Of a stretch of DNA of 64,000 bases, positions 16,204-26,027 are shown piece by piece. Position numbers and translations under genes: made by a program. The notes below the pieces were generated by a model that saw only the letters and a list, made by a program, of their open reading frames with translations, ran no database searches and was not told where the DNA came from. This DNA is from JBMNOU01 sp050943215 (GTDB lineage Bacteria > Bacillota > Clostridia > Christensenellales > SZUA-584). Positions within the stretch are counted from its first letter, which is position 1; the number at the start of each line of letters is the position of its first letter. Location: assembly GCA_050943215.1 (NCBI GenBank), contig JBMNOU010000003.1:1-64000 (forward strand). The letters run 5' to 3'.

Positions 16204-18192
16204 ATGAGAGCCGGTAAACTTTTTTTGGTGGTGATTATTTCTTTTGTGATGGCGATGCCTCTTTTCGGCTGTAGTCAGGATCTGGCGCAGAACAGCGGCG
16301 CACATTTTTTTGAAACGGATTATCAAGGCTGGGCATGGGAAAAAAACACACCTCAGCCATCCGAATCCGGCTCTCAGGAATCTGAGAATTGGACAATTAT
16401 GATCTACATGATAGGGTCAGATCTTGAGAGTAAAGGCGGCGAAGCAACTGCTAACCTTGAGAGCATCTTAAGTGTGGCTTTGCCTGAAAGTGTCCGGATT
16501 ATACTATACACAGGCGGTACCATCAGCTGGCAGAACGATCTGATTGATCCGAGCAATAATCAGATATGGAGCGTAAAAGAGGGATCGCTCGTGCTGCTTG
16601 AGAATCTAAAATCGAAGAACATGGGCGAGAGCGGCACGCTGATTGAATTTATTGATTATGCTCAGACGAACTACCCCGCAGATAAAAAAGCGCTTCTCTT
16701 TTGGGACCATGGCGCGGGAAGCATACATGGGTTTGGGGCCGATGAGCTTTTTGAATATGACGGGCTTTGGCTGTCAGAATTATCTCAGGCTCTGGGCGAG
16801 AGCTTTGATGGGCATGCATTTGAATTGATCGGTTTTGACGCTTGCCTAATGGCAAGCATTGAGACGGCGAGCGTACTCGAACCATATGCAAAGTATATGG
16901 TGGCTTCGGAAGAGGTCGAGCCGGGGGGCGGCTGGGGCTATGAGTATTTTTTCGGTCAGCTCGCGGAAAACCCCGGGATGTCCGGACGAGAACTGGGTAT
17001 TGCAATAACAGATGGATATTATAATAAATATGCCGGGACCACTACGGAAGATATCATTACATGCTCTGTAATAGACCTGTCTAAAATACCAGCACTTGAA
17101 GAAATGCTAGGGACATTCTCGGCCAGTTTAAGCGGAAGCATTGTACAGCGCGAATCGATGTCGATGCTTGCAAAAGTGAGGCAAAATGTAGAAAGCTATG
17201 GAGAAGAACCGGGTACCGTTTCCTTCGATATGATTGATCTATATGGTTTTATCTCTCTTCAAAAAGGCGCCGACCAGATGCTTTTGCAAAGCCTGCTAGA
17301 TGCAATACGGGGTACGGTCGTCTACGAGGTGAGCGGCGCTCAGAGGTTGTATTCTTACGGACTATCAATATATTTTCCGTTTGCAGCAAAAGAATATTTT
17401 GATTACAGCTTTGGTATTTATAATGATATAGATTTTTGTCCTAAATATAAGGAGTTTGCTTTTGACTTTGCATCTAGGCTTACGGACCAGTCGTATTTAA
17501 ATGCTGTACCCGAATATCCGGATACGTTAATTGAGGAAAGTATGGAACTGAATGATCCGGAAGAAGATTACAGCGAAATAGGTTCCTATTATGTAAAGCT
17601 GACTGATGAAGAGATGGAATATATGTCCTACGTTTATTGTGTGCTTGGAATATACCTCGATGACGGTACGCTGATCGATCTTGGGTATGACAGCGACCTT
17701 ACAATAGACTACAGCGACAATACGATACACGATAATTTCGGTGGATGGTGGACGGGGCTTAACGATCAGCCTGTCGCTGTTTATGTTATGGGGGAAACGG
17801 ATGAGTATGTGATTTACAATATACCTGTGCTGTATAATGGAGAGAAGGCGGTTGTCAAAGGGGCATGGATATGGGACAGTACTTATGAAGAAGGCGGATA
17901 TTTTACGTATAACGGCATATTTTATTCGACTAACGAATATTCCATACCTAATACGAAACTATCGATAGACCTTCAGATAGGGGATGCAATCACGCCGATA
18001 TATACCACGCTTTACTCTCAGGACGGCTTTGATGGATATTATGAGGGCAATACGTTTTATGTTGACGAAAACGGGCTATATCTCGGGCTTATCTCGCTAC
18101 CGAATGGTTTTTACCAATACGGGTTTATGTTTATTGACTGTTATGGCAATACGCATTATTCAGACTTCATTGATTTAGAGCTATATGAATAA
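16204..18192 (+). CDS. clostripain-family (C11) cysteine peptidase lipoprotein
   Basis: A 662-residue lipoprotein: a hydrophobic N-terminus ends in the lipobox LFGC (Cys about residue 23). The peptidase C11 domain spans about 60-400, with WTIMIYMIGSDLESKGG at its start, the catalytic His in LLFWDHGAGS and the catalytic Cys in IGFDACLMAS. C11 enzymes cut after basic residues and are often activated by self-cleavage. Residues 420-662 form a Tyr- and Asp-rich region of probable beta structure. ATG 16204 lies 6 bases after AAGGAG; ATG 16201 is the alternative. The gene stands alone and diverges from perR. Confidence 0.85.
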   Translation: MRAGKLFLVVIISFVMAMPLFGCSQDLAQNSGAHFFETDYQGWAWEKNTPQPSESGSQESENWTIMIYMIGSDLESKGGEATANLESILSVALPESVRIILYTGGTISWQNDLIDPSNNQIWSVKEGSLVLLENLKSKNMGESGTLIEFIDYAQTNYPADKKALLFWDHGAGSIHGFGADELFEYDGLWLSELSQALGESFDGHAFELIGFDACLMASIETASVLEPYAKYMVASEEVEPGGGWGYEYFFGQLAENPGMSGRELGIAITDGYYNKYAGTTTEDIITCSVIDLSKIPALEEMLGTFSASLSGSIVQRESMSMLAKVRQNVESYGEEPGTVSFDMIDLYGFISLQKGADQMLLQSLLDAIRGTVVYEVSGAQRLYSYGLSIYFPFAAKEYFDYSFGIYNDIDFCPKYKEFAFDFASRLTDQSYLNAVPEYPDTLIEESMELNDPEEDYSEIGSYYVKLTDEEMEYMSYVYCVLGIYLDDGTLIDLGYDSDLTIDYSDNTIHDNFGGWWTGLNDQPVAVYVMGETDEYVIYNIPVLYNGEKAVVKGAWIWDSTYEEGGYFTYNGIFYSTNEYSIPNTKLSIDLQIGDAITPIYTTLYSQDGFDGYYEGNTFYVDENGLYLGLISLPNGFYQYGFMFIDCYGNTHYSDFIDLELYE

Positions 18193-18199
18193 ACGAGAA

Positions 18200-18242
18200 A
18201 GGCTGCATTGCTTTTATACTATGCAACCTTTACTTTTCTCGG
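18200..18242. terminator. hairpin between the C11 peptidase and the FloA operon
   Basis: AAAGGCTGCAT pairs with ATGCAACCTTT with one mismatch, between two convergent genes. The T run is weak, so termination is inferred from position. Confidence 0.45.
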
Positions 18243-18266
18243 GAAATCCGGCGTTTGCGAAAAAAC

Positions 18267-18764
18267 TTAAGTCCTTTTTCTCGTTTTGTTCGCTAATATT
18301 TCGGAATAGATGATCGCTTTGACATATTCGTTTTGATTTTCAAGAAATTTGATGCCGTCGGCTCTAGCTGCCGGTCGGCTGTCATATGTATCGCTCTCTG
18401 AGTCGGTGCGCATGATCGGTTCTGTTTGGTAGCCGACGCGTTCAAAAGATGAGTAGCTTTCATCAATGTTAACGGGAGAACTTTGCAAGTGTGTATCTGT
18501 ATTATAATGGTCTATTCTCCTAGCTGAAGAAGTATCTTCAAAACTTGGGTTGCCGGAATCGGGACCCTGATTTGACCATGTTTGTTCCGATTCATCAAAA
18601 TCGTTCACCAGCATAAACGCTTTTTGGATATCGCTAAGCGCCGCGGAACGCGGATATTCTGAACCGTCTTCGCCGTATGGTTTCTCAGGCGCTTTCTTTT
18701 TGGTTAGAGATATGATTATGCCAATAATCACGATAATAATAATGATAAGACCAATGCCTTCCAT
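18267..18764 (-). CDS. small single-pass membrane protein
   Basis: A 165-residue protein of unknown function. An extremely hydrophobic, Ile-rich segment (about 4-21) anchors it, followed by a KKK stop-transfer signal. The rest is polar, rich in Ser, Asp and Glu and probably disordered; a short helix with NEYVKAIIYSEILANK lies at the C-terminus. It is the last gene of the nfeD-zinc ribbon-floA operon, 10 bases after floA, so a link to flotillin microdomains is inferred from position only. Confidence 0.6.
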   Translation of the reverse strand: MEGIGLIIIIIVIIGIIISLTKKKAPEKPYGEDGSEYPRSAALSDIQKAFMLVNDFDESEQTWSNQGPDSGNPSFEDTSSARRIDHYNTDTHLQSSPVNIDESYSSFERVGYQTEPIMRTDSESDTYDSRPAARADGIKFLENQNEYVKAIIYSEILANKTRKRT

Positions 18765-18774
18765 AATCTATCGC

Positions 18775-19767
18775 CTATTCCTGCACAATGCTTTTATCGT
18801 CTTTGGGATCTGCCGCGTTTGAAATGGCATCCCGCATACTGGTATCAGCCATGACATTTTTCATATTGTAATAATCCATGATCCCAAGATTGCCTTCTCT
18901 GAAAGCGGTCGCCATTGCTCTTGGAATTTCCGCTTCGGCTTCTACGACTTTGGCGCGCATTTCCTGCACGGCGGCCTTCATTTCCTGTTCTCTGGCGACA
19001 GCCATCGCTCTTCTTTCTTCGGCTTTTGCCTGAGCGATTCTCTTATCCGCCAGAGCCTGGTCGATCTGAAGCTGAGCACCGATATTTCTTCCGACGTCGA
19101 CATCGGCGATATCGATGGAAAGGATCTCAAATGCGGTCCCGGCATCGAGTCCTTTGGCAAGAACAGTCTTTGAAATCAGATCCGGGGTTTCGAGCACCTG
19201 TTTATGTGTCAAGGCCGAACCGACCGTCGTGACGATACCCTCCCCGACGCGCGCAATAATTGTTTCCTCGCCAGCGCCGCCTACCAACCTGTCGATATTT
19301 GCCCGTACTGTGACTCTCGCCTTGGCACGAAGTTCAATACCGTCCTTCGCGATGGCAGCGACAACAGGTGTTTCAATGACCTTGGGATTTACGCTCATCT
19401 TGACCGCTGTCAGAACGTCTCGCCCTGCAAGATCAATCGCGGTTGAGCGCTTAAAATCAAGCGGGATATCCGCTTTTTGGGCAGCAATCAACGAGTCGAC
19501 GACCCTGTCTACATTGCCACCCGCGAGATAATGCTGTTCAAGCATATCGGTTGACAAATTGATGCCAGCTTTGATTGATTTGATAAGCGGATTGGCAATC
19601 TTTGCTGGGGGTATCTTCCTTAGCCTCATACCAACCAGTGAAATGATTTTAAGTTTTACACCCGAAGCTCTTGCCGCTATCCAAAGCCGGACAGGGACAA
19701 AACTAAAGAAGAAAACAACAACGATAAAAGCTGCCGCAATAATGATAACAAGTAGCCATGGTTCCAT
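18775..19767 (-). CDS. floA: flotillin-like protein FloA
   Basis: A 330-residue FloA (UPF0365) protein. One N-terminal hairpin-like membrane segment (about 4-24) is followed by the SPFH-like domain (FVPVRLWIAARASGVK, AAIAKDGIELRAKARVTVR, VGEGIVTTVGSA) and a long Ala/Glu/Arg-rich coiled coil (about 235-290, AKAEERRAMAVAREQEMK). FloA organises functional membrane microdomains and affects wall synthesis and protein secretion. NfeD, its usual partner, is encoded upstream, separated by a small zinc-ribbon membrane gene. Confidence 0.95.
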   Translation of the reverse strand: MEPWLLVIIIAAAFIVVVFFFSFVPVRLWIAARASGVKLKIISLVGMRLRKIPPAKIANPLIKSIKAGINLSTDMLEQHYLAGGNVDRVVDSLIAAQKADIPLDFKRSTAIDLAGRDVLTAVKMSVNPKVIETPVVAAIAKDGIELRAKARVTVRANIDRLVGGAGEETIIARVGEGIVTTVGSALTHKQVLETPDLISKTVLAKGLDAGTAFEILSIDIADVDVGRNIGAQLQIDQALADKRIAQAKAEERRAMAVAREQEMKAAVQEMRAKVVEAEAEIPRAMATAFREGNLGIMDYYNMKNVMADTSMRDAISNAADPKDDKSIVQE

Positions 19768-19821
19768 AACTCATTCTCCTTTAAAATTATTATATTTTAC
19801 GCACACGGTCCATATACTGGG

Positions 19822-20028
19822 CTAATTGGCGATGAGGTAATACACATAATAAAGAAGCATGATAAAAACAATAAAACCGGCTGTGCAGGCGCACATCGTA
19901 ACAAGCTTTTTATAATCAGACTTGACGGATTTTTTCGAATCCGTTTTTTCTAACAACTTCGCTTCGCATTTTTTACAAAACTCCGCTTTATCCGAATATT
20001 CTATTCTACATACCGGGCAGTATTTCAT
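19822..20028 (-). CDS. small zinc-ribbon membrane protein
   Basis: A 68-residue protein with two N-terminal Cys pairs (YCPVCRIEY and FCKKCEAK) forming a zinc ribbon, a Lys/Ser-rich linker, and one C-terminal membrane segment (about 46-66, ending LLYYVYYLIAN). It starts one base after the nfeD stop and ends 54 bases before floA, so it belongs to the same transcript. No named family is recognised. Position suggests a role with NfeD and FloA. Confidence 0.75.
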   Translation of the reverse strand: MKYCPVCRIEYSDKAEFCKKCEAKLLEKTDSKKSVKSDYKKLVTMCACTAGFIVFIMLLYYVYYLIAN

Positions 20029-20529
20029 CTACGCCTCCGCCTTTTTTACTATTATACGTCGTCCGCTGACTTTTGAAACTTCAATTTTAGAACCACTTTG
20101 TATGTATTCCCCATCCGTTACGACATCCGCTTTCTCGCCATCGATTTCAGCGATACCGGCCGGCCTAAGCGGTGTAAGGCTGACCCCTTTTTTACCAATG
20201 AAGCGCGAATAATCATCATTTGATACATAACCTTCGTTTTTTTCGGCGGCCGCTTTAAGGACCAAAGAAGAACGATATAAAATCCCTTTGCGCAAACTAC
20301 GTCCCGCAATGATGGCGAGCAGCGCGATGATCGCTCCGATAATCAATACGAGGATAAGGGCTTCGGTTAGTGTTTTGGCCTGGAATATAATGCATAGAAT
20401 AAGCGCCAGAAGGCCAAGGCCGCCAAAGATTCCAAATCCGGGAATAAACAGTTCTATCAACAAAAGAACCATTCCAACAGAAAACAGTACGATTGAAACG
20501 GTGCTGATCGTTTCAAATAATCCGACCAT
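20029..20529 (-). CDS. nfeD: NfeD-family membrane protein
   Basis: A 166-residue short-form NfeD protein without the ClpP-like protease part. Membrane segments lie at about 8-28, 32-48 and 56-76 (LIELFIPGFGIFGGLG between the first two is typical). The C-terminal OB-fold domain (about 105-162) has IGKKGVSLTPLRPAGIAEIDG and GSKIEVSKVSGRRIIV. NfeD proteins work with flotillins, encoded here by floA one gene downstream. It heads the minus-strand operon. Confidence 0.92.
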   Translation of the reverse strand: MVGLFETISTVSIVLFSVGMVLLLIELFIPGFGIFGGLGLLALILCIIFQAKTLTEALILVLIIGAIIALLAIIAGRSLRKGILYRSSLVLKAAAEKNEGYVSNDDYSRFIGKKGVSLTPLRPAGIAEIDGEKADVVTDGEYIQSGSKIEVSKVSGRRIIVKKAEA

Positions 20530-20674
20530 ATTCCCCCTCCAAAAAGCAGCTTGATTAGCTGAAATCCTTCTATTATTAGTATATCATAACAACTATCAAT
20601 ATGCCAAAAACTTATTGCAAATAATAATGGCAAAGGGTACATCTATTGTTAGATTTGACCCGGCGCTTCAGAGC

Positions 20675-20704
20675 TTGACAATAAACAAAAAATACAATTA
20701 AAAT
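20675..20704 (+). promoter_or_regulatory. sigma-A promoter of the P-type ATPase gene
   Basis: TTGACA (20675-20680) and TAAAAT (20699-20704) with an 18-base spacer, 55 bases before the start codon. Confidence 0.6.
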
Positions 20705-20758
20705 GAGCATAATATCAAATAAAAGTTAGATATTACTGTTTGGGAATTGGAGAACCGT

Positions 20759-23386
20759 ATGCAAAAACCGATCGTTCCCCATACAATGAAAAAAGGAGAG
20801 ATATATCAAACATTTTCAACAAGCCATTTGGGTCTATCGGTACTGACAGCAGCACAAAGGCTTAAAACGTATGGAGAGAATGTTTTAGAGGAGGGACACA
20901 AAAAAACAATTGTGTCTATTATGCTCGGCCAATTCAAAAACCTGATGATCATCGTACTACTGGCTGCTGCTTTGATCAGCGTGTTTCTAGGTCAGGTATC
21001 CGATTCAGCTATTATTTTTGCGGTCGTACTTTTAAACGCTATAATGGGAACCGTTCAGGAGAGCAAAGCGGAAGCTGCACTTGTTGCCTTAAAAAAGATG
21101 TCTGCACCGAATGTCAATGTGATTAGGGATGAAAAGACAATCATCGTTAAAGCGTCGAGTCTGGTCCCAGGAGATGCTGTCGTTCTGGCGGCGGGAGATT
21201 ACGTTCCGGCTGACCTGCGGCTTGTTTCCGTAGCTTCGCTGAAAATTGAGGAAGCTGCGCTTACCGGCGAGTCGGTACCGGTGGAAAAAAATGCGGATGC
21301 CGTATTGCCTGAAGATACGCCGATTGCAGAGAGAATTAATATGGCTTATTCCGGAACTAGCGTGACTTATGGCAGGGGACTGGGCGTCGTATGCGAAACT
21401 GGGATGCACACCGAAATCGGCAAAATAGCAGGTGCGTTAAAAGCGGCTAAAGAGAATGAAACGCCATTGCAAAAACGCATGAATGCGCTCTCGAAGCTAT
21501 TATCCATAGCGGTTATTATCATCGCGGCTATTATTTTTGTCATTGGCTTAATGACAGGCAGGCCTGCCGCAGATATGTTTCTGGTTGCAGTCAGCATAGC
21601 AGTTGCTGCGATACCCGAAGGGCTTGCAACTGTTGTAACGCTTCAGATGACAATGGGGGTACAAAAAATGTCATGCAGCGGTGCTATCATACGCAAGCTT
21701 CCTGCTGTCGAGACCCTTGGGTGTACCAATGTCATATGTTCCGACAAGACGGGTACACTAACGCAAAATAAAATGCGTGTGCTCAATGTTTATTATTGCG
21801 ACAATGAATTTGATGCGGAGAATCTTAGCCGGAGTGATGAGCTTTCCCTGCTGGATAAGACATTTATACTATGCAGCGACACAAAGGTTTATTTTGAGGA
21901 CGGCGAAGTTAAAATGATAGGGGACCCAACGGAAATAGCGCTGTATGCTTTTTCAGCGAACCGGCTGGATGCGGACAAGATCGGCAAAGAGCTTGAGCGC
22001 ATACGTGAAATTCCGTTTGATTCAGAGCGCAAGCTGATGAGTACGATTAATGGCAGAAAGGATCTTTTTTTATTTGTCAAAGGCGCACCGGATGCGCTGA
22101 TAGACAGGTGCACGAGGATCTCGGTGAACGGAAAAGTTATTTTGCTTTCAGAAGAACGAAAAAACAGCCTTTACGCTGCTAACGAACGGTTTGCAAATAA
22201 AGCTTTAAGAGTGCTTGCCGCTGCGTATAAACCACTAAAAACCTTGCCAGAGTCACTTGAAGGAATAGAAAACGATCTTATCTTTCTCGGCCTAGCCGGA
22301 ATGATGGACCCTCCTAGGGAGGAAGCCAAAGAAGCCATTCGAATTTGCAAAAATGCCGGTATCAAGCCGGTCATGATTACGGGAGACCACAAAACCACAG
22401 CTATTGCGGTTGCAAAAGAGCTGGGAATTTTGGAAGAAGGCGCAAGGGCGCTGACGGGCAAGGAGCTTGATGCAATCGATGAAGATGGTTTTGCCCATGA
22501 CGTTGACAATATAAGCGTGTATGCAAGGGTCGCGCCGGAGCATAAGGTCCGCATTGTCAACGCACTGCGCAAAAAAGGCAATATCGTTGCGATGACGGGC
22601 GATGGCGTCAATGATGCGCCCGCACTCAAGACTGCGGATATCGGCGTTGGTATGGGCATCACGGGCACGGAAGTTTCTAAAAATGCATCGGACATGGTTT
22701 TAACGGATGATAACTTTGCGACGATCGTGAAGGCCGTGAAAGAAGGGCGCAGGATATATCGTAATATCAAGAAAGCAGTACAGTTCTTGCTTTCCACAAA
22801 CCTTTCTGAAGTGCTGACGCTGTTTATTGGCACGATGCTGGGCGTCGCGGTGCTGCAGCCGGTTCAGATATTATGGATCAATCTTATTACGGATACATTT
22901 CCTGCACTCGCACTGGGCATGGAAGGTACGCCGGCAGATATCATGAATCGTAAACCGAGAGATGCCAATCAGAGCTTTTTTTCAAACGTTATGGTATCTA
23001 ACCTTGTATTTTTTGGATTCGTTATGAGCGCTTTGACACTAGGAATATTCTTTATATCGTTATCGCTATACGGTACCCCCGCTGTGGCAACGACAATGGC
23101 ATTTCTTACACTCGGCTTAACTCAACTTTTTCATGCCTATAATGTAAGGTCGTCGAATAATAACATTCTAGAAGGTTTTTTCAACAACAAATGGATGCAT
23201 CTGGCTTTTATATTATCTGCGCTGCTGCAGGTCATTGTTGTTTTGGTTACGCCCATTGGCGTATTGTTTAAGGCAACACCGCTGACGGGAGAGCAATGGA
23301 TTTATGTATGCATTGCGGCATTTGCTATTGTACCCGTCAGTGAAATCATCAAGCTGTTAACAAAGGCTTTTGTTAAATTAAAATAA
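20759..23386 (+). CDS. calcium-transporting P-type ATPase
   Basis: An 875-residue P2-type ATPase, probably exporting calcium. The order is: N-terminal cation ATPase domain, actuator domain with ALTGESVPVEKN, M4 with AAIPEGLATVV, phosphorylation site CSDKTGTLTQNK, hinge TGDGVNDAPALK, and six C-terminal membrane segments. Cation ligands expected of SERCA-like pumps are visible: Glu in M4 (IPEGL), Asn and Glu in M5 (STNLSEVL) and Asn and Asp in M6 (WINLITDTFP). The M8 Glu of SERCA seems replaced by Gln (LTQLFHAYN), as in several bacterial pumps. ATG 20759 follows GGAG at 6 bases. Manganese transport is an alternative. Confidence 0.88.
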   Translation: MQKPIVPHTMKKGEIYQTFSTSHLGLSVLTAAQRLKTYGENVLEEGHKKTIVSIMLGQFKNLMIIVLLAAALISVFLGQVSDSAIIFAVVLLNAIMGTVQESKAEAALVALKKMSAPNVNVIRDEKTIIVKASSLVPGDAVVLAAGDYVPADLRLVSVASLKIEEAALTGESVPVEKNADAVLPEDTPIAERINMAYSGTSVTYGRGLGVVCETGMHTEIGKIAGALKAAKENETPLQKRMNALSKLLSIAVIIIAAIIFVIGLMTGRPAADMFLVAVSIAVAAIPEGLATVVTLQMTMGVQKMSCSGAIIRKLPAVETLGCTNVICSDKTGTLTQNKMRVLNVYYCDNEFDAENLSRSDELSLLDKTFILCSDTKVYFEDGEVKMIGDPTEIALYAFSANRLDADKIGKELERIREIPFDSERKLMSTINGRKDLFLFVKGAPDALIDRCTRISVNGKVILLSEERKNSLYAANERFANKALRVLAAAYKPLKTLPESLEGIENDLIFLGLAGMMDPPREEAKEAIRICKNAGIKPVMITGDHKTTAIAVAKELGILEEGARALTGKELDAIDEDGFAHDVDNISVYARVAPEHKVRIVNALRKKGNIVAMTGDGVNDAPALKTADIGVGMGITGTEVSKNASDMVLTDDNFATIVKAVKEGRRIYRNIKKAVQFLLSTNLSEVLTLFIGTMLGVAVLQPVQILWINLITDTFPALALGMEGTPADIMNRKPRDANQSFFSNVMVSNLVFFGFVMSALTLGIFFISLSLYGTPAVATTMAFLTLGLTQLFHAYNVRSSNNNILEGFFNNKWMHLAFILSALLQVIVVLVTPIGVLFKATPLTGEQWIYVCIAAFAIVPVSEIIKLLTKAFVKLK

Positions 23387-23422
23387 TGACATTACCTAGT
23401 TTTAGGGGATAAGGAGATATCA

Positions 23423-24214
23423 ATGATAGACTATCATATACATACTAACATCTCGGCAGACTGCCTGACCGATATGAGAAATATGGCTGAAGCGGCACTC
23501 CGGATGGGTTTAAAAGAGATCTGCTTTACTGAGCATCTTGACCTTGAATTTCCGGGAGATATTGATTTTAGCATCGATTTTGATAAGTATGACAGAAAGC
23601 TTAATGAAATCAAGCAGGATTATCCGGATCTTAACATACGCAAAGGGATCGAGGTAGGACTCGATATGCAAACAAAAGAAAAACTATCTCAATTATTGCC
23701 CGGGCTTTTTTTAGACTACGTTATCGGTTCGGTTCACATCGTGCTTGGGCATGATCCTTATGAAAAAGAGATCTGGGAAAAGTATGACCAGCAGCAGATA
23801 TACTCAGCGTATTTGCGCGTATCGGTGGAATGTGCAAAAGCATGCGATTTTTATGATGTATTCGGTCATCTCGGTTATATTTCAAAGTTTTGCCCCCATT
23901 CCGATAAACTCTTGCGCTATTGCGATTATCAAGATGCCATCGATACCATTTTAAAAATACTTATACAAAAGGGCAAGGGTCTTGAAGTAAATACAAACGG
24001 CCTTTATATGACGCCATCTACAATGCCTGAAACGCCTATCATTAGACGGTTTTTCGAGCTTGGAGGAGAGTTAATTACAATCGGATCAGACGCTCACTAC
24101 GAAACGGTAGTGGGATATTCCATAAAAGAAACATTGAAAACGCTTAAAAAGATCGGGTTTAAGTATGTTTGCGCGTTTGATAAACGGCAGCCAAGATTTA
24201 TACCAATACCATAA
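23423..24214 (+). CDS. PHP-family histidinol-phosphatase-like enzyme
   Basis: A 263-residue PHP-domain phosphoesterase of the HisJ type. Metal ligands are visible in YHIHTNISAD (start), FTEHLDL, the conserved Glu in KGIEVGLD, GSVHIV, VFGHLGYI and ITIGSDAHY near the end. The HisJ family removes phosphate from L-histidinol phosphate in histidine synthesis; no other his genes are nearby, so another sugar-phosphate substrate is possible. An AAGGAG site precedes the ATG. It may be cotranscribed with the P-type ATPase 36 bases upstream. Confidence 0.85.
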   Translation: MIDYHIHTNISADCLTDMRNMAEAALRMGLKEICFTEHLDLEFPGDIDFSIDFDKYDRKLNEIKQDYPDLNIRKGIEVGLDMQTKEKLSQLLPGLFLDYVIGSVHIVLGHDPYEKEIWEKYDQQQIYSAYLRVSVECAKACDFYDVFGHLGYISKFCPHSDKLLRYCDYQDAIDTILKILIQKGKGLEVNTNGLYMTPSTMPETPIIRRFFELGGELITIGSDAHYETVVGYSIKETLKTLKKIGFKYVCAFDKRQPRFIPIP

Positions 24215-24690
24215 ATACTCTCATTTTATTATATTAATAAAATGTTTAATTTTATAACAGCGACACAGTATTATAAGTACCGTGCCGCTGCCTTCAGCAG
24301 TAAAGATTTGTCGCCGCCATTAATGTTTCCTTATTAAGGATTGGCATCTTTTACGAGCCTTATCCTTATGGCCTCAAACATTTTACATTTAAAAATTGCC
24401 TTGCTTATTTAATTTTAATACTGTTGTACCGATTTTAAAAAATTCTTTTAAGGTACAATCAATTTATTGCATTACCTTGGCTATGACGACCATTTCTTTA
24501 CGTTAATATTTTGTCTAATTTAAAACAAAATTATATATACAATATTTGTCATGTTGTATATAGACCAAAATAAAACAAAGCTAAATCCAAATGTAACGCC
24601 GGATTATCCATTATGAAATTGCTGAGGAAACAAGCAGTATAAACCAAAGGCAAAAAGGCTCTGTGTGATATATTTTGCGTTTCTAATGTA
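24215..24690. promoter_or_regulatory. 476-base AT-rich gap with two inverted repeats
   Basis: No gene or RNA family is recognised. Two operator-like inverted repeats are visible: TTGTACC (24424-24430) with GGTACAA (24452-24458), and a perfect 9-base pair TATATACAA (24534-24542) with TTGTATATA (24554-24562). Both lie between convergent genes, so they do not obviously serve a promoter. Confidence 0.35.
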
Positions 24691-25860
24691 TTATTTATTC
24701 TGAGATAAAAACCGGCCGATCCTCTGGGCCGCAGTTCGTATTCTGTCCTCAGACTGTACCAGTGCCATTCTCACATACCCCTTGCCACCGCTGCCAAAAG
24801 CGCTGCCCGGTACGACTATTACACCTGTGCTTTGCGCAAGTTTTTTGCAAAAACTAACATCGCTGTCAAATCCGACGGGGATTTGGGCCCATACGAACAT
24901 AGTGGCTTTCGGGCGCTCGATATCCCACCCTACTTGCTGAAACGCTTTTATAAGTACGTCTCTGCGCTTTTCATATTCTTTTGCGGTATTGGCCACAATA
25001 ATGGGGTTAATATTAAGCGCGCATATGCCAGCTTTTTGCACAGGAATGAATATTCCGTAATCCGTGTTCGATTTGAGCCGCTTTAGCATGCGGATATATT
25101 CGCTGTTGCCGAGACAGAAACCAAGCCGGGCGCCTGCGAAACCAAACGATTTAGATAGAGAATTAAATTCTGCGCCGATTTGTTTGGCACCTTCAAATGC
25201 GAGAAAGCTTCCTCCCTTAAGGCCATCAAACGTTAGCTCACTATATGCATTGTCGTGAATAATAAATATTTCGTTTTGACGGGCGAAAGCTATCAGGTCC
25301 TGGTAAAACGAGGCAGGAGCAACCGCTGTCGTGGGGTTGTTTGGGTATGAAACGATCATCAGCTTTGCTTTTTGCGCGATATCTTTTGGAATATCGTCAA
25401 AATCAATAATAAAACCATTTTCGGGTCTTTGAGGTACCCAATATATATCTGCATGGGCTAAAGCTGCGCCAGTATAAAATGCGGGATAACACGGATCCTG
25501 AAGGATTACAGTATCACCCGGATTGATCACAGGCAGGCAACAATGCGCGAGCCCCTCCTGTGAACCGAGCACCGCGCAGACCTCTGAATCTGAATTGATA
25601 TCCACGCCGTATCGTTGTTTGTACCAAACCGATGCGGCAGATTTTAATTCATCAAGATCTTCGATCGCATATACATAATTTTCATTTTTTTCGGCTTCGC
25701 GTGCGATCGTTTGTTTGACCGACTGAGCGGGGGGGATATTGGGAGTACCCACACTGAGATCGATCACATCAATCCCTATATTGATTAATGATGCCTTTTC
25801 TTTTGCCAGTTCGGTAAATATGCCCGATTCAAGCCGTTTCATCAAATAAGAAAATTCCAT
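24691..25860 (-). CDS. class I aminotransferase, LL-diaminopimelate type
   Basis: A 389-residue PLP aminotransferase. Visible residues are VLGSQEGLAH (cofactor phosphate region), SYPNNPTTAV with the conserved Asn, DNAYSELTF with the Asp and Tyr that hold PLP, and the Schiff-base Lys in NSLSKSFGFAGARLGF. C-terminal RMALVQSEDRI holds the substrate-carboxylate Arg. The sequence is close to the MalY/PatA and LL-diaminopimelate aminotransferase group common in Clostridia, which would place it in lysine and wall precursor synthesis, but an alanine, aspartate or aromatic aminotransferase cannot be ruled out. It stands alone. Confidence 0.78.
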   Translation of the reverse strand: MEFSYLMKRLESGIFTELAKEKASLINIGIDVIDLSVGTPNIPPAQSVKQTIAREAEKNENYVYAIEDLDELKSAASVWYKQRYGVDINSDSEVCAVLGSQEGLAHCCLPVINPGDTVILQDPCYPAFYTGAALAHADIYWVPQRPENGFIIDFDDIPKDIAQKAKLMIVSYPNNPTTAVAPASFYQDLIAFARQNEIFIIHDNAYSELTFDGLKGGSFLAFEGAKQIGAEFNSLSKSFGFAGARLGFCLGNSEYIRMLKRLKSNTDYGIFIPVQKAGICALNINPIIVANTAKEYEKRRDVLIKAFQQVGWDIERPKATMFVWAQIPVGFDSDVSFCKKLAQSTGVIVVPGSAFGSGGKGYVRMALVQSEDRIRTAAQRIGRFLSQNK

Positions 25861-26027
25861 TTTGATTTATTGCGGTATCAATTACCGTATCTCCTTCAAA
25901 AAAATGTATCCAAAATTCATTATACATGCAACGGTTTCAATATTCCATAGTAAATATAATATTGTTGTTCTACAATCAATGTGTAACGGATCATTTGACA
26001 ACGTAGAATCATTGAATCTAATTAACA

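Noticed and set aside
22171..22833. 220-codon open frame on the minus strand inside the P-type ATPase gene
   Set aside because: It is antisense to a strongly conserved catalytic region, has a Ser-rich low-complexity translation and no ribosome site or family match.
24215..24690. SRP RNA, 6S RNA or tmRNA in the long gene-free gap
   Set aside because: None of the conserved motifs of these RNAs is visible and there is no clear promoter-terminator pair.
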